This document shows, piece by piece, positions 1-11,194 of a stretch of 64,000 nt of DNA; positions within the stretch are counted from its first letter, which is position 1, and the number at the start of each line of letters is the position of its first letter. The notes below the pieces were generated by a model. The model was not told the origin of the DNA and did not search any database. It saw only the letters and a list, made by a program, of their open reading frames with translations. The DNA is from Darksidea phi (lineage: Eukaryota > Ascomycota > Dothideomycetes > Pleosporales > Lentitheciaceae). The DNA lies in NCBI GenBank assembly GCA_030770425.1, contig JASJFT010000034.1, positions 62,001 through 126,000 of the forward strand, written 5' to 3'. The position numbers and the translations under genes are program-made.

Positions 1-912
1 CGAACGATAGCGTAGGGGGTAGGTTGTTGGCGCGTTTAACTGTCTACATATATCATTAGTAAATTAGGAGCTATTATTATCGTGTAGTTGCTGTCTATAC
101 TATTACGTAAGATGTCGAAACATTAAAACACAATGAGGTGATTAGAATCACGAAAAACACAGCCAGCCCAGGAGCCAACGTGACGTCACGCCGGGTAGTG
201 GCCCAAGCTCCTGGGGGAGGGGCTTTAAGTTTATATATCTCAAACTTCTTTTAAAAGCATTAGATGTAGTGTTGTAAACCCACGTAAACAAAATACATCA
301 TTGACCTTTCCTCTTACGTACCAAGACCTCCTGTGTTCTAAACGGGGCTTGAGGTTGACTCTAGCAATCTCGCACATGTGTTCAGCCTACAGCGTCCGAA
401 ATTTCTTATGCCTAGCTTCATGTTGCAGGTGGGGAACACGGTGAGCGAGGCTGCGTTGAACGTTTCTTGGGGATCTAAGGGAACACAAACCGCAAAGTTT
501 GAGATACCGAACTGCTTAAGAATTCTTGAAGAAGATGGAGTTTAGTGGCTATGTTTGATTGGAGGATTAAGTGATGCTAGCTGCAACGACGGTTGTCGGT
601 TGGGAGACAACCCCCATTCGCATATTATGCCGAATTGAAAACGCTCTTGTGATCTTTACATGCACTGAGAGACCCGGGGAATTGATATCCGTTGCTAGCA
701 CGTATAAACTTCCCAATAAAAACTGCCCATTTTCGCGACGGGTCTCATTGGTCAAGGCAAGGTGGATTGACACCTTCCCAATGCGGCAAGTCGCGTAATT
801 AAGCCGGCCGCCCTTCGCGTTATTACTTAGACTCGACTTCACCCACCCAGCACCTCTCTCTAGGTCATCAGCTTTTGTTAATATATTGTCTCGATCTTTA
901 TACCACTTGATC
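1..912. other. Left-edge intergenic region
   Basis: No convincing gene. Short open frames on both strands lack family resemblance and look like chance. The last part is presumably the promoter and 5' leader of the MFS gene that starts at 913. I see no tRNA, transposon end or clear repeat here. Confidence 0.5.
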
Positions 913-2617
913 ATGGACGATATCCAGCTCGAAGAGCGTCGGCCCGGCTCCAAAAACCCTGCATCGATTCACGACGGTCACGGGAATGACTCATCCTCAT
1001 CTACAACGCTAGATGCATTGTCTCTTGCTCACCAGTACCCACAAGGCATTCGACTCATTATTATCACCATCGGCTTGATCCTCAGCATTTTTGTAGCTGC
1101 ACTCGATCAAACCATCATTTCAACAGCTATCCCCAGCATTACTACTGAGTTTGGCAGCATTAGCAATATCGCTTGGTACGGGTCAGCTTACAACATTACC
1201 ACAACCGCATTTAAATCGACTTGGGGGAAAGCTTTCAAATACTTTCCGCTAAAGCCGACCTTCCTCTTGTCAATCGCAATCTTCGAAGTGGGAAATATGA
1301 TTTGTGCGGTGGCAGGAAGCAGTAGCATGCTGATCTTCGGGCGGGTAGTTGCTGGAATCGGTGGCGGGGGAGTTATGACAGGCACTTTTATTGTAATCGT
1401 GTTGACTGTGAAGGAAGAACACAGAGCCTTGTATATGAGCACTGTTGGTCTTACGTATGCTGTGTCGAGTGTGGCTGGTCCACTACTAGGAGGTGGGCTG
1501 ACCGACTCGCTGGGCTGGAGATGGTGCTTCTGGTAACAAGTTATTCTCCAACTATGTATGACCAATAATGCTGACACAATCGAGGATCAACTTGCCCATT
1601 GGAGCGCTTGGTGCAGCGATCATGTTCTTCGCCTTCAACGCCTCACTACCTCATACAGAGGCGACCTTATGGGAGCGAATTGTTCAAATGGATCTCGGAG
1701 GCAGTACGCTGGTAACTGGCTGCTTGACCTGCTTCGTGCTCGCAATGCATTGGGGCGGAACCAATTCCTGGAGCCAACCCCGTGTCATCCTCAGTCTGTT
1801 CGGTTGCTGCGTTTTGTTCCTCGCCTTCATCGGTAACTCATGGTGGATGGGCAGCAAGTCGATGATCCAAGCACATTTGCTCAAGAATAAGCGCATCAGG
1901 GCCAACCTATGTTGCGCCTTCTTCATTGCTGGAGCGTTCTTTCCACTTCAATTTACGCTTCCGGTGCAGTTCCAGTCAGTGAACGGCACATCAGCGACTC
2001 AGAGCGGTGTTCGTCTGATTCCCCTTATTTTGGGGGTCAGTATATTCACTACAGTGGCAGGCGGTGTGCTTACATTTTGGCGTCATCACGAGCCCTTCCT
2101 GCTTGTTGGTGCTTTACTTTCCACCGCTGGCGCATGCAGGATCTACAGTCTGGGAGCAAACGCGTCAACAGGAACATGGATTGGAACCGAACTTCTATCT
2201 GGAGCGGGCATTGGCCTTGCATTACAAATGCCTATGATCGCCAATCAAGCCGCTGTCGGCCACGACGATATCGCGCCTGTAACAGCTCTCAGCCTCTTCG
2301 TTGAGAACTTCGGCTCCACACTCTTCGTCGCCAGTGGAGAAGCTGCTTTCACGAAAGGGCTACTGCAGAGTTCAGCCAGGCTTCTTCCAAGTGTGGACCC
2401 GAAAATGGTTCTTGATGTTGGTGCTACTGAAATTAGGAACGTCTTTGGTGGGAGAGAGCTTGGTCAGGTTCTTTCGTCGTACTTGCATGGGTGCAAGATC
2501 AGCCATATCATCCCTATTGCATGCGGGGTTGCCATGAGTTTGACTTCGATATCCACTGCTGGGCCTGCGTTAGTGAAGGAAGTTAAAATGAGGATGGAGA
2601 AAAGTCATGCAGTTTAG
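913..2617 (+). CDS. MFS transporter, DHA2-like (14-TM drug/H+ antiporter type)
   Basis: Two exons, 913..1532 and 1585..2617, give 550 aa. The intron 1533..1584 has donor GTAACA, branch GCTGAC and a less usual GAG acceptor; it removes the stop at 1534 and joins GWRWCF to WINLPIG, a hallmark of this family. Residues 64-74 are LDQTIISTAIP (family motif near TM1), a cytoplasmic GK..KYFPLKP loop follows at about 106-116, and AGPLLGGG lies near 188-195. The soluble N-terminus is about 45 aa and the rest is strongly hydrophobic. Plasma-membrane efflux of toxic compounds or siderophores is the usual role of such proteins; the substrate cannot be read from sequence. ATG 913 is chosen because the open frame further upstream has no ATG. 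No biosynthetic cluster lies alongside. Confidence 0.85.
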
Positions 2618-3189
2618 TCCAGATGGCGTTTGCGAAAGGTTGGTTGGCACTGAATTGGGGCCAGACTGCAAAAGGTTCGGCAATAGACAAGAAAACAGTT
2701 TCTGCAAGACTTCTATAAATAGTACACTAGCGAAATTTTTGAAAGTGATTAGTCTCCTTGGGTTTCCATTTTCGAAAACCTGCAGTGTACTAACTGCGCA
2801 CCCATGCTGCAATTTACACAGCTTAAATTTCATCGTACCCATAATGCCATCTACACAGCCTGTTCTCTTATCTAAAGTACAGGATTCTAAAGCCTCAAAA
2901 TTGAAGTGCGTTGATAAGATTGCGAGCATTGCCGACCGTAATTCTCCAATGACCTTCGCGATCGAAATGGCCTCGGTCTTACAATTATAGCTTTGTAGAT
3001 TCTCAAACAGAGCTATGACTCCATGGAATACTTACAAGCAGTATGTCGTTACTCACACGCTAGCGCAGAGGCGGGGTTTTCTGCTTAATACCGGATGTAG
3101 GCAAGCCACTCCTCTCATCTCAGACTTGGCCTCTTACCCACCAAAGTGTACATCTCCTGCCCATTCGACTCTTCTACCCGCACGAGCTG
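2618..3189. other. Intergenic region after the MFS gene
   Basis: No gene supported. A 127-aa frame (2607..2990) overlaps the end of the transporter and has no domain-like composition, so it is probably 3' UTR or chance. Confidence 0.4.
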
Positions 3190-3519
3190 ATGTTGCCTCC
3201 AAGTGTTCATGAGCTTGAGAAACAGTACACTTGCCAGTTCTGCCCAAACCGTTTCAAGAACAAAAACGAGGCCGAACGGCACCAGAACTCGCTCCATCTT
3301 AGGCGCCATTCGTGGTCGTGCGCTGCGCTTGCGGGTGTCCATGCGGTATTTCACCCCTCTCAAACCCAGTCGGCAGAAACGCGACGAGAAAGGCTGGAGC
3401 CTAGCTTACAGTCTCTCGAGTGGTATGGGTCCCTAGTCGCTTCTTCGGTAGCTGAGTTCTTGCGGTTGCAATCTTCCATGACGAACATTACAGTTAATAT
3501 GCCCTTGGGATACATTTAG
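3190..3519 (+). pseudogene. Fragment of a C2H2 zinc-finger protein
   Basis: The frame begins at an ATG and codes 109 aa. Near residue 14 it holds one perfect C2H2 finger, CQFCPNRFKNKNEAERHQ with the second His after NSL, that is C-x2-C-x12-H-x4-H. The following HLRRHSWSCAALAG resembles the linker found after this finger in full-length fungal C2H2 regulators (family recollection, not searched). After that the sequence loses resemblance and the frame stops, with no second finger and no upstream regulatory region. It is best read as a broken copy left by duplication or rearrangement; a very short expressed zinc-finger protein is possible but less likely. Confidence 0.5.
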
Positions 3520-3663
3520 GGTACTATCACTTACAAACCTGGGTATGCATCGCCAAATGGAGGGGCATTGTATGGGAATGATCCCGTGGAGGATGCGGAA
3601 TGGACGTCAGATTAGGAATGAGGAATATGTACATTGAAATAAATGATATGCTTCGAATTTGAA

Positions 3664-4029
3664 TTAGTCTGCGAGTGATCCACCCGCACCATTCAGCTTG
3701 CAATAATAATCCAGCTCGTCACCTCCAATGTGTTGAGCTTCCGAGTGGCAGAAATCAACCCCTCCCTTGTTTTGCTGCATATAGTTAGCATTGAGCGAGT
3801 AAAAGTAATTTCATGGGGTATTTCTTACCATCGCACAGTCTGGACACGTATCCCATTGTTCGCCGCCGGTATTGCGCATCAAGTAGTTGCCACATGCCGC
3901 TCGGGTTGCCGCATCGTTGTAGACATTTTGCCCACCTACTATGTCGACGCAGAGACCGCTGTAATGAAGCTCTGCAGTAGTAATGGAAGCGAAGGCGAAG
4001 GCGATGATGGCGGTGGTGGGAAAACGCAT
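3664..4029 (-). CDS. Small secreted six-cysteine protein (effector-like)
   Basis: Two exons, 4029..3829 and 3774..3664, with intron 3775..3828 (donor GTAAGA, acceptor TATGCAG), give 103 aa. Residues 1-19 form a signal peptide with a hydrophobic core and an ITTA cleavage context. The mature part of about 84 aa has six cysteines at about residues 27, 46, 62, 65, 76 and 92, enough for three disulfides, including a CPDC pair. Without splicing the frame would read into the intron and lose two cysteines, which supports the splice. Size, secretion and Cys content fit fungal effector candidates or small apoplastic proteins; no function is recognised. Confidence 0.75.
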
Positions 4030-4973
4030 CGTAGTGATTAGAGGAGGTAAGGAGTGGTATAGAGATTGGAGAAGTGCTTGACAGGAAGTTGGCGGTGTAA
4101 ACGCGGGGGTCTCAAAGGAGTGAATGGTTGAGGAGTGAGTGGCTATTTGTTGAGCGAGAGTGAGCGGGTAAGGAAACAACGCAACTGTGGATGCAGGTTG
4201 TTCTTTTATATGTCTTCGCAAAAGAATTATTAAAGTAAATATTCTGTTCGACACTTAGCAGTCAATCATGCATGACGTCCCCTGGCCGCATTGACATATG
4301 TCGCGGGTTCACATCGGCTATCGGCATAATTTTCGCGAATATGGTCGCGTTTGAAACAACACACAATAGCAATCGCTCCAATCGGCAGCAACCGAGCACA
4401 AGGCTGTTCAGGCACGTCTACATCGGTTTCCGTTGAATAAGGCCGAACTGCTGGTTAAGCTTATTTCTGAAACTCTAGACTGTACCTCTGATTGCACCAA
4501 AGCGATCAGACAAGCAGTCGTCATGCGGATTCGGGCCGAACTCTAAATATGGTCGTTTCAAACCCTTTTGCAGGGCTACCCAATCAAGACCCCAAGTTTT
4601 ACAACTTTGAGTAGAAAACCTGGACCTGGAGTACTGGAGATGGCCAGATGTAGTATCGATCACCCGGGCATAACACTGTCCGTTAAGTAAGCTTCTGGGG
4701 TATCAAAACTATGGGGCTCAAACCCCTTTTCGTTGTTCGGACCGACCTGTTTACAATCCTCGAATTTAAATCTCCCATCCCTTGCATTATTCTTGGCAAG
4801 CTGGGGAATTGCTAGTGGTATTCTAAGGGGTGCTGTAAGAGACTGAAGCTTATAAGGGCTGCTGTGTTCAACGTTTCTATGTTCGCCATCAGTTACTCGC
4901 CACTGCAGTTTCAAGTCTTTATCTTCTCTATTCACTCGTTCAATTCTTCTACTTCAACAAAATCTCAACGATT
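4030..4973. other. Shared upstream region of two divergent secreted-protein genes
   Basis: 944 bp separate the start codons of the 103-aa and 246-aa secreted-protein genes, which point away from each other. Short open frames at 4475..4663 and 4660..4935 on the minus strand show no domain features. Co-regulation through this region is possible but not shown. Confidence 0.4.
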
Positions 4974-5714
4974 ATGCATACTTCGTCGTTCACGCTCGCT
5001 GCTCTAGTTGTTGTGGCGGCGGCCAGCCCCGCCTCCATCAAGCTTAGAGCCGACGATGTCGTCTTATACGGCAAGGGACGCTACCAAATCATGAAGCGCA
5101 GCGACCTTAGCGATCTCGAACATTATCGCAAAAATGGCATCGTCCCTCCCATGCCCAGCTATCTTGACGATACTCTTTTCCATGGCCCCGGGAACGAAAC
5201 CGCCAATACAGCTTCCGATAAAACTATCAAAAAGCGCGCCAACTCCAACAAGCTCATTATCCCCAAACCCTCTTCACGCTTCCTCGGCTGGGACGTACAA
5301 ATGTCCCAAGTGGTCCACGGGGCACCCACCAGGATAACCGTGTCCAATGGTTACGACATTTCCAACACCATCTCAGTCGGCACATCTGCCACCTTCGAAC
5401 TCGTCGAAAAATTTCTCTCCGCCTCTGTTTCCATCGACTATTCGAGAACCTGGTTTAGCACACAGTCGCAGCAGCTCTCAGCTGAAGTTCCCGCAGGCAA
5501 GTACGGCGCCTTCGTTAGCAACCCGTGGACAAACCGCGAAAGTGGGAATGTCTTCGAGGGAGTGATTGGCTCGGAAGGAAGCCTTACTCCCTATCAAGCC
5601 GATTCCTTTGAATCGAAAGATTATGATCAGCTGGCCTGGGTTGATGGAGTCATTTCGCTTTGCACGGGGGATGAGTTTCCGCTAAAGAGGTGTCTGGGGG
5701 AGGGAACGTTGTAA
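4974..5714 (+). CDS. Secreted protein of an effector-like ascomycete family
   Basis: Single exon, 246 aa. Residues 1 to about 17 are a signal peptide (hydrophobic LAALVVVAAA core). A pro-like segment with dibasic KR sites (near residues 41 and 88) precedes a beta-rich C-terminal domain from about residue 95, which contains SVSIDYSRTWFSTQ and VPAGKYGAFVSNPWTNR. Two cysteines sit near the C-terminus (LCTGDEFPLKRC). The pattern of a conserved GKGRYQIMKRSDL N-terminus and a VDGVISLCTG end resembles a family often auto-annotated as 'celp0028 effector-like'. That label is from memory, and no biochemical activity is known to me. Kex2 processing is suggested by the dibasic sites only. Confidence 0.75.
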   Translation: MHTSSFTLAALVVVAAASPASIKLRADDVVLYGKGRYQIMKRSDLSDLEHYRKNGIVPPMPSYLDDTLFHGPGNETANTASDKTIKKRANSNKLIIPKPSSRFLGWDVQMSQVVHGAPTRITVSNGYDISNTISVGTSATFELVEKFLSASVSIDYSRTWFSTQSQQLSAEVPAGKYGAFVSNPWTNRESGNVFEGVIGSEGSLTPYQADSFESKDYDQLAWVDGVISLCTGDEFPLKRCLGEGTL

Positions 5715-6358
5715 ATGTTGTCGCGACTGTTTCTGCAGTGAGAGTAGTGTATTCGGCGTTTCATATGCAGCTTACGAGTGTTATGATTTGGGGATGATTT
5801 TAGCTTGCAGATCTTGTCAACTTCATGAAGATGCATTCGCATTTCTTAAGGGACAAGTTTGACTAGTAATGGAGGGTAGTAAGGGCTTGGAAGGTCCGGG
5901 AATACAGTCAGGTCTTGAAATCGCACTAGCATCGAGCGACTTGATGTGTGCGGTAGGAATAATATCCGAATATCGTTTGTTATGCCTCACAAGAACAATG
6001 TTGCAAGGCGTTACATGAGTGTCAAATTTCAAAGCTCGCTTTCTTAGGGGATGAGATCTCTTCTTTTAAAGTATCTGAGGTGTAGTTGTGAAAGTAGCGA
6101 ACAGTAGCAAAATTAATGGTCTTGGGGTGAATGAGGATTAGCTGCTATAAAGATTGTATTACTACACGCGCTACGTATGAGTAGTACTTAAAGAAGTTTA
6201 CGTGTATGTATGAAGCATATTAGTACGGGGAGTACACTAAAGTGCTTGCGCATAACACAAGCAGAGTCCCGGAGGTAGCGATATAAAGCGAGCGACCGGA
6301 GAGAAGACAAGACTTCTGAGGGGCAGTAGGGCAAACTGAAGATGACCGGACGACGGGC
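5715..6358. other. Intergenic region up to the homopolymer tract
   Basis: No gene seen. Open frames here are short and of odd composition. The sequence looks ordinary until the G run that begins at about 6361. Confidence 0.4.
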
Positions 6359-6393
6359 GTGGGGGGGGGGGGGGGGGGCGCGGGGGCGCCCCG

Positions 6394-6457
<64 letters not shown>

Positions 6458-6474
6458 GGGGCGCNNNNNNNNNN
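6359..6474. other. Assembly gap flanked by G and C homopolymers
   Basis: A run of about 18 G (from 6361) is followed by a mixed G/C stretch, then 62 consecutive C (6394..6455), GGGGGGCGC, and 10 N (6465..6474). Just right of the gap is another run of nine G. Such tracts next to a fixed-length N gap are typical of a low-quality contig end rather than of biology. Frames translated through it give poly-Pro or poly-Gly and are not genes. Confidence 0.9.
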
Positions 6475-7072
6475 TAGACACAAAATCATTTTTGTGGGGC
6501 TTTTGCGAAAACTCATTTTCCCCGCCCGCGGGGGGGGGTTTCTTCGGGCACAATGGGCCCGCCATTACCCCACGCCCCAGCAACTCCCCTCCGTACTCCC
6601 CTCCAGCACACCTCGCCGACTCGCCGCCTTGGTGACAGCTCCAGCACATCCCAGCAACTCGCCTCGGTGCTGGCTGTGGCACAACCCAGCAACTTGTCTC
6701 AGTGCGATCGACAGGTTACGTTTAGTGCTTACCCCAACGGTAAAACCGCCCGTTCCAGAGGACAGGAAAGCATGATTATAGAGTTTTGACGTGTTCTGGC
6801 ATATAACAAAGGAGTGGTTTTGTGAGGAGGCGGTGTGGCATGCGCCGCTGCAAGGTTCGCGCAACGAATCTTTGTATTCATTGCTGAGTCGGGTTTGTGT
6901 GTGTGCGTTGCTGCAGCTAAACATTCACGGCCCCTGTCCACGAATACGGGCTGTGCGACGCCGAGAAGCTTGCGTTAATTTGACGCCTGGGCCAGCTCAA
7001 GGTACTTCTACACGAAAACACGCTCTGTCGAAAAAAGTATCGAGTAAACGGCACTAAGACCCCATTACGATT
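6475..7072. other. Intergenic region right of the gap
   Basis: No supported gene. Overlapping open frames on both strands between about 6550 and 7060 have no recognisable domain and do not support one another. Confidence 0.35.
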
Positions 7073-7794
7073 TCACGGCTTCCTTTCCCCAGGCTTGGGT
7101 CCAACGAAGCGACCGTATGTCCTAACCTGGCTGTCAAGCCACGCCTCCATACTGCGTTTACCAGTCCATGCGTCCTCATGAGGAAGTTCAAACTTCATTC
7201 TGTGAGCCGCCCCTTGCATCGCCACTATACGGGCTCTTGTAGCATTTTCCTCGGCAAGTATAGTAGCATGGGAGTTGGCGTTGTGCGCCGCGAGCGTGGC
7301 CGCGGTAATGGGACGGTGGTATGACGGGGTTAAGGGCCTGTGGTGTGGGCTACTGTCGCCGTTGCTGGTGATGGGCAGATTGGGGGGTTGCGAGGCAGGA
7401 GTCTGGAGTGAAGCGACATCAGTGAAGTTCCACATGCCGATGTGGGGGGAATATACCTCGGACCCATTCGCGCCGGCCGTATACCTGTTGGTTCCATGGG
7501 ATGCGGATGTTCCCCGTGGCTGAGTTCTGTTAGGGGTGGTCAGTGAAGAAATAGAGAAAGTAGAGGTAGCCCGCATCAACAGGACCATTTGTGAATGAAC
7601 AAGGAGCCACGAGAATGGCGCTCTGTTTGCGTGTAGTAAGTGTAGATCGACCATGCATGCAGGATGTGACGAAGGCTTCAAGCATGGAGGTAGATCCAGG
7701 CAGGCTGAGCGAGCTGAATGGAAGAGGAAGAGCATCGACAAAGGTCTCGGAAAGTCGAGGAACATTGGAACCACTTACGCGTGATATTGGGCAT
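7073..7794 (-). CDS. Hypothetical protein sharing a C-terminal module with the 38.5 kb gene
   Basis: Proposed exons are 7794..7779 (MPNIT) and 7713..7073, with intron 7714..7778 (donor GTAAGT, acceptor ATTCAG), giving 218 aa. The N-terminal third is low in recognisable features and may hide another intron. The middle is rich in Ser, Thr, Pro and Asn. Residues about 155-200 contain TAATLAAHNA, an acidic and basic helix-prone stretch, and KFELPHEDAW. The same pattern (TAAALAAQNA ... GFELPQH) occurs in the small protein at 38450..38725, suggesting a small unnamed family. Function is unknown. The exact start is uncertain. Confidence 0.4.
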
Positions 7795-8333
7795 TAGTGA
7801 CCGGATGAGAAGGCATAGTGAGAAGGGAAAGCTTCTGATTGCGGGATGTGGGCGGAAACAGGTGTGAATAGGAAAACTGATTCTAGGGTAGACAATTTCG
7901 AGGGCAGAACTTGTTCTGGTCAGACAAGGAAGAAGGAACCCACCTATTTATCTCTTTTCAGAGATCACAGAGAGATGGAGGTGGCGTCTACGCCTCTCAA
8001 GATACAAGACGGTATGCATTGCCGCGCGAATAGCCCAATTCAGGGTTGATATCTGTTCACGTCAGTATACAGGTCCAAGCGTACGTTCGGCGTTAACACC
8101 AGGACGGAACGGAAGCGCGGTAATAAAATGGTAACAATAAGCTCTCCCCTGACAGCCCTACCAAAACGCTCTAGCGATGGCCTCAGCGGGCACGCATCAT
8201 CGGCCAAAACGCGTTGGATTACATTTGGCAGCGCAGTGGACTAGGATTTCGGGACGCTCGCTTGGTGGCTATATTGCGCGCGGGCGGTGCCGGCATGCAC
8301 ATCTTGGCGACGCAATATTCTTGGGTTGATGGT

Positions 8334-8379
8334 GGCATTCAAGGTGGGCTGATGGCGGCATTCAAGGTGGGTTGATGGC
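8334..8379. repeat. Two-copy 23-bp tandem repeat
   Basis: GGCATTCAAGGTGGGCTGAT plus GGC (8334..8356) is followed directly by a second copy with one C/T difference (8357..8379). It lies just upstream of the 7-bp array. Confidence 0.85.
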
Positions 8380-8385
8380 GAGCTT

Positions 8386-8434
8386 GGGCGATGGGCGATG
8401 GGCGATGGGCGATGGGTGATGGGGGATGGGGGAT
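8386..8434. repeat. Seven-copy 7-bp microsatellite (GGGCGAT)
   Basis: Four perfect GGGCGAT units (8386..8413) are followed by GGGTGAT and two GGGGGAT units. On the minus strand it reads as a Pro/Ser/His-rich repeat, but no gene there is supported. It is not the TTAGGG telomere repeat. Confidence 0.9.
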
Positions 8435-10279
8435 GGGGTTGCAGCCACGGATCCATACCCGTTGGAGCACACACCAGTCATCTAAGCGCCCTGCCATGGA
8501 GAAGCGAGAGGCCGCCCGCGTTAGAGGGGGCGTGCCCTTCTCGCATAGCCCACGGACCAATTGCATGTACGTCGTACTCGCTGGTCACGTGCCGTATACA
8601 GGCCCGTGGGCTTCACAAGGGGCGGGAAGTATTAGCGCCTCCTCCTGGGTCCACTCCCCACCGACAAACACGGCGTCTGACTGTACCCCCTTCTGCACAG
8701 CGTACAGTACGGCGATGCCAGCCGCGCTTCGATGCAGCTTCCAGAAGCCTTCGCGGCAGCAGCCCCGGCCATCGGGGTTGACGTTGACGTATCCAGCATC
8801 CAGCACAAGCCGTCGCTGCCGGATCAACGTGGTGGCCGCCGGGGCATGTCATCGTACCGTCGACGGCCGAAATTAGAAACAAAACAACGCGCATGAAGAA
8901 CCCGTCCGGTTGATAAACATTCCCCAACCAGCGATCGCGTGGCTGAGCTGGGCATCATTCGGCGACGCTTGGAGATGAAGGCAGAAATGAAATTGCAGGA
9001 TAGATCTTCACGCCGCCCCGCGTGGAGCAATAAGCTTATTACAATATATGTTAGGCGAGGGTGTTTGCCGGACCGGGCTGGGCTGAGTGAGCGGTGGCAG
9101 AGCCGCCACATCAAGAGCTGCCGTTGTCGTCAAAGTCCAGACGCAAGTTGACTTCAACCTTTGAACGCAGCGGCATACCCGGCCTAAGCCGCTAGCAGAT
9201 CAACAGTGTAAGCTACAACGACATGAGCCCTGATACAGCAACACTTGGAAGGCCACGGGCTCAAGGAGACGGCCTCGGAGTAGAGTATGCAGCCGGAGAA
9301 ATGACGAAGCCGACCACATCGGTCGGTGAGGAGCAGCGCGATCCCTGTGGATTTCCCATTGCGGTGGCCGACAGTAGCGGGGCAGATCGGCTCCGTCCCG
9401 AGCGTGGATGGGTGTGGGTGGCCAGCGGCGCGGCGCACCTGCACGCGCCATGCAAGGATCGCTAGACGTTTTGCACGCATGGAAGTCCGGCGCGAAGCGA
9501 ATGTTCGCTGCTCGGACTACTTCTGACCTGTTTTCTTTTTGGCCTGTTACCAGAATCTCTTCGTCGTGCCGACGTTGTCCATGCTTCGGCTAGCATGACT
9601 CCAAAAAGATCTCAGTATGGATAGGGCGGAAACGCCGTAAACAAATGCTCTCCAGCCATGTCATCGGTATGAGACCCACCATTCTCAGATGTTTAGAAGA
9701 TTTTCCAAAACAAGTGAGAGACGACGTTTCGTGCCTGGTATGGATGCAAAATGCCAGTCCGGGCGACATCTGGAGCTAAGCAAGGCTGAGGTTGGGTTAA
9801 AGTTTGTTCGTGTATTCCGGCAACGGTCAAATAAAATATTGTATGACCAGCGGGGACAAAGCCGCTGGTTCGGGTGCCGCCGACTAGCAGAATATAGCCA
9901 GACAGGCAGTGCAGGACACGAGAGGCTGCGGACGCAAGAATGCCGATACCTTAGGTATCATACAAGCAGTGAGCAGCGAGGGAGATACCATCTTGGGTGA
10001 TATACGGGCGCCGTTACAGCTCTGGGGTGCTTAAAACATTGGTCGACTAGAGTATCAAAATATCTTTCCAGAGAGCTCTTGTCGGCAAATTTGCAGAAAC
10101 CGGTGAGGATGGCAGGCAGTACGCTAGCGGCATGGAGGAAGATAGCGACAGGCGGTCACGGAGCGAGGGATAGGCGGTAGGCGTCATGGCGGTAAACGGG
10201 GATCGATACGAGGGGAGCACGGGCATGCGATGACAAGCTTAGTACGGCACACGGATCGTATCCGGAAGCATGCGAGGCT

Positions 10280-10378
10280 GCGTCCCGGATCGGTGACAAG
10301 GAGACGTGCGAGACACTGCGTCCTGGGTCAGTGACAAGGAGACGTGCGAGACACTGCGTCCTGGGTCAGTGACACGGA
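10280..10378. repeat. 38-bp tandem repeat, about 2.6 copies
   Basis: Units start at 10280, 10318 and 10356 (the last partial). The core includes GACAAGGAGACGTGCGAGAC. Units 1 and 2 differ at a few positions near their 5' ends, while 2 and 3 are identical until the third breaks off. No function is evident. Confidence 0.85.
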
Positions 10379-11160
10379 AACATCTCGGCAGAGCCGAAAG
10401 GCTGCGCTGTGACCGCCATGATGCGCTGTCCGTCCGCGGGACCCATGGGTTGGGGGCAAAAATGGACGAGCCAGCACGCCTTCAGGAGCCGTAAATGGAC
10501 GATATGGATGTGGCGAGGGACAATTAGCGAAGATTGGCAATCTCATTGTGGTGGTATGGCGGGCGGATGATCCACCGTTGTTGAGTATCTTGCGGCGCGC
10601 GAATCGTCGGGGGCTTCCGCATCCTGGCCGGCCCTTTTGCCGGGGTCACCAAGCCGTGCCGCCGCCCCATCGTTTTTGGGGCTGGAGCCGCAAATGACGG
10701 CCACCTCTCCAGTCGGTACGCGTCCACATGTGCAGTTTCCGCTCACAGGCCGCAGCATGGCTGAGCTCTCGCAGCCACTGAAGTTTTAAGGTGAGGCGCC
10801 TTCACATGCCCAGCGCTAGGCGCAGTACGGTTCAAACCAGGACCGAAGCGAGCTACCCATCAACCGTTTCGAGGCACTGTTGCTGACACACTGCAACTAT
10901 CATCGATGGTGGCTGAACGCTGGGGCCCAACGGGTCGAAAAGAGATGGCAAACAGATGACTTTCAGGAAGCCTGTACATGTCGCATCTTAGTGACGACCA
11001 CCAATTCGAAAACGGCGGCTGTGCGAATCAACCTTTTGAATTTCCGAGTCCACAGCCGGAACCTCCGAGGGACGCCCACTACGGCGTAACTCGCTTTACC
11101 TACGTGTGTTTGTTTCCGGTGACCTCTAAACTAGGGGGTCTGTGCGCCACTACCTGATGA

Positions 11161-11194
11161 CCCCCTCCCCCCTCCTGGGGTTGGGGGGAGGGGG
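11161..11194. repeat. Perfect GC-rich inverted repeat
   Basis: CCCCCTCCCCCC (11161..11172) and its exact reverse complement GGGGGGAGGGGG (11183..11194) flank a 10-nt loop. It could form a strong hairpin, or a G-quadruplex on the G-rich strand. It is too far from any gene end to be assigned as a terminator. Confidence 0.8.

Noticed and set aside
1533..1584. Apparent stop splitting the MFS transporter into two genes
   Set aside because: A 52-bp GT...AG intron with a good branch point joins the two halves at a conserved family motif.
6188..6775. Frames rich in poly-Gly or poly-Pro across the gap
   Set aside because: They translate the homopolymer and the N gap, which is most likely an assembly artefact.
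8386..8434. GGGCGAT array as an internal telomere
   Set aside because: The unit is not TTAGGG or a known fungal variant.
10280..10378. 38-bp repeats as a CRISPR array
   Set aside because: The units are directly adjacent with no spacers, and the genome is eukaryotic.
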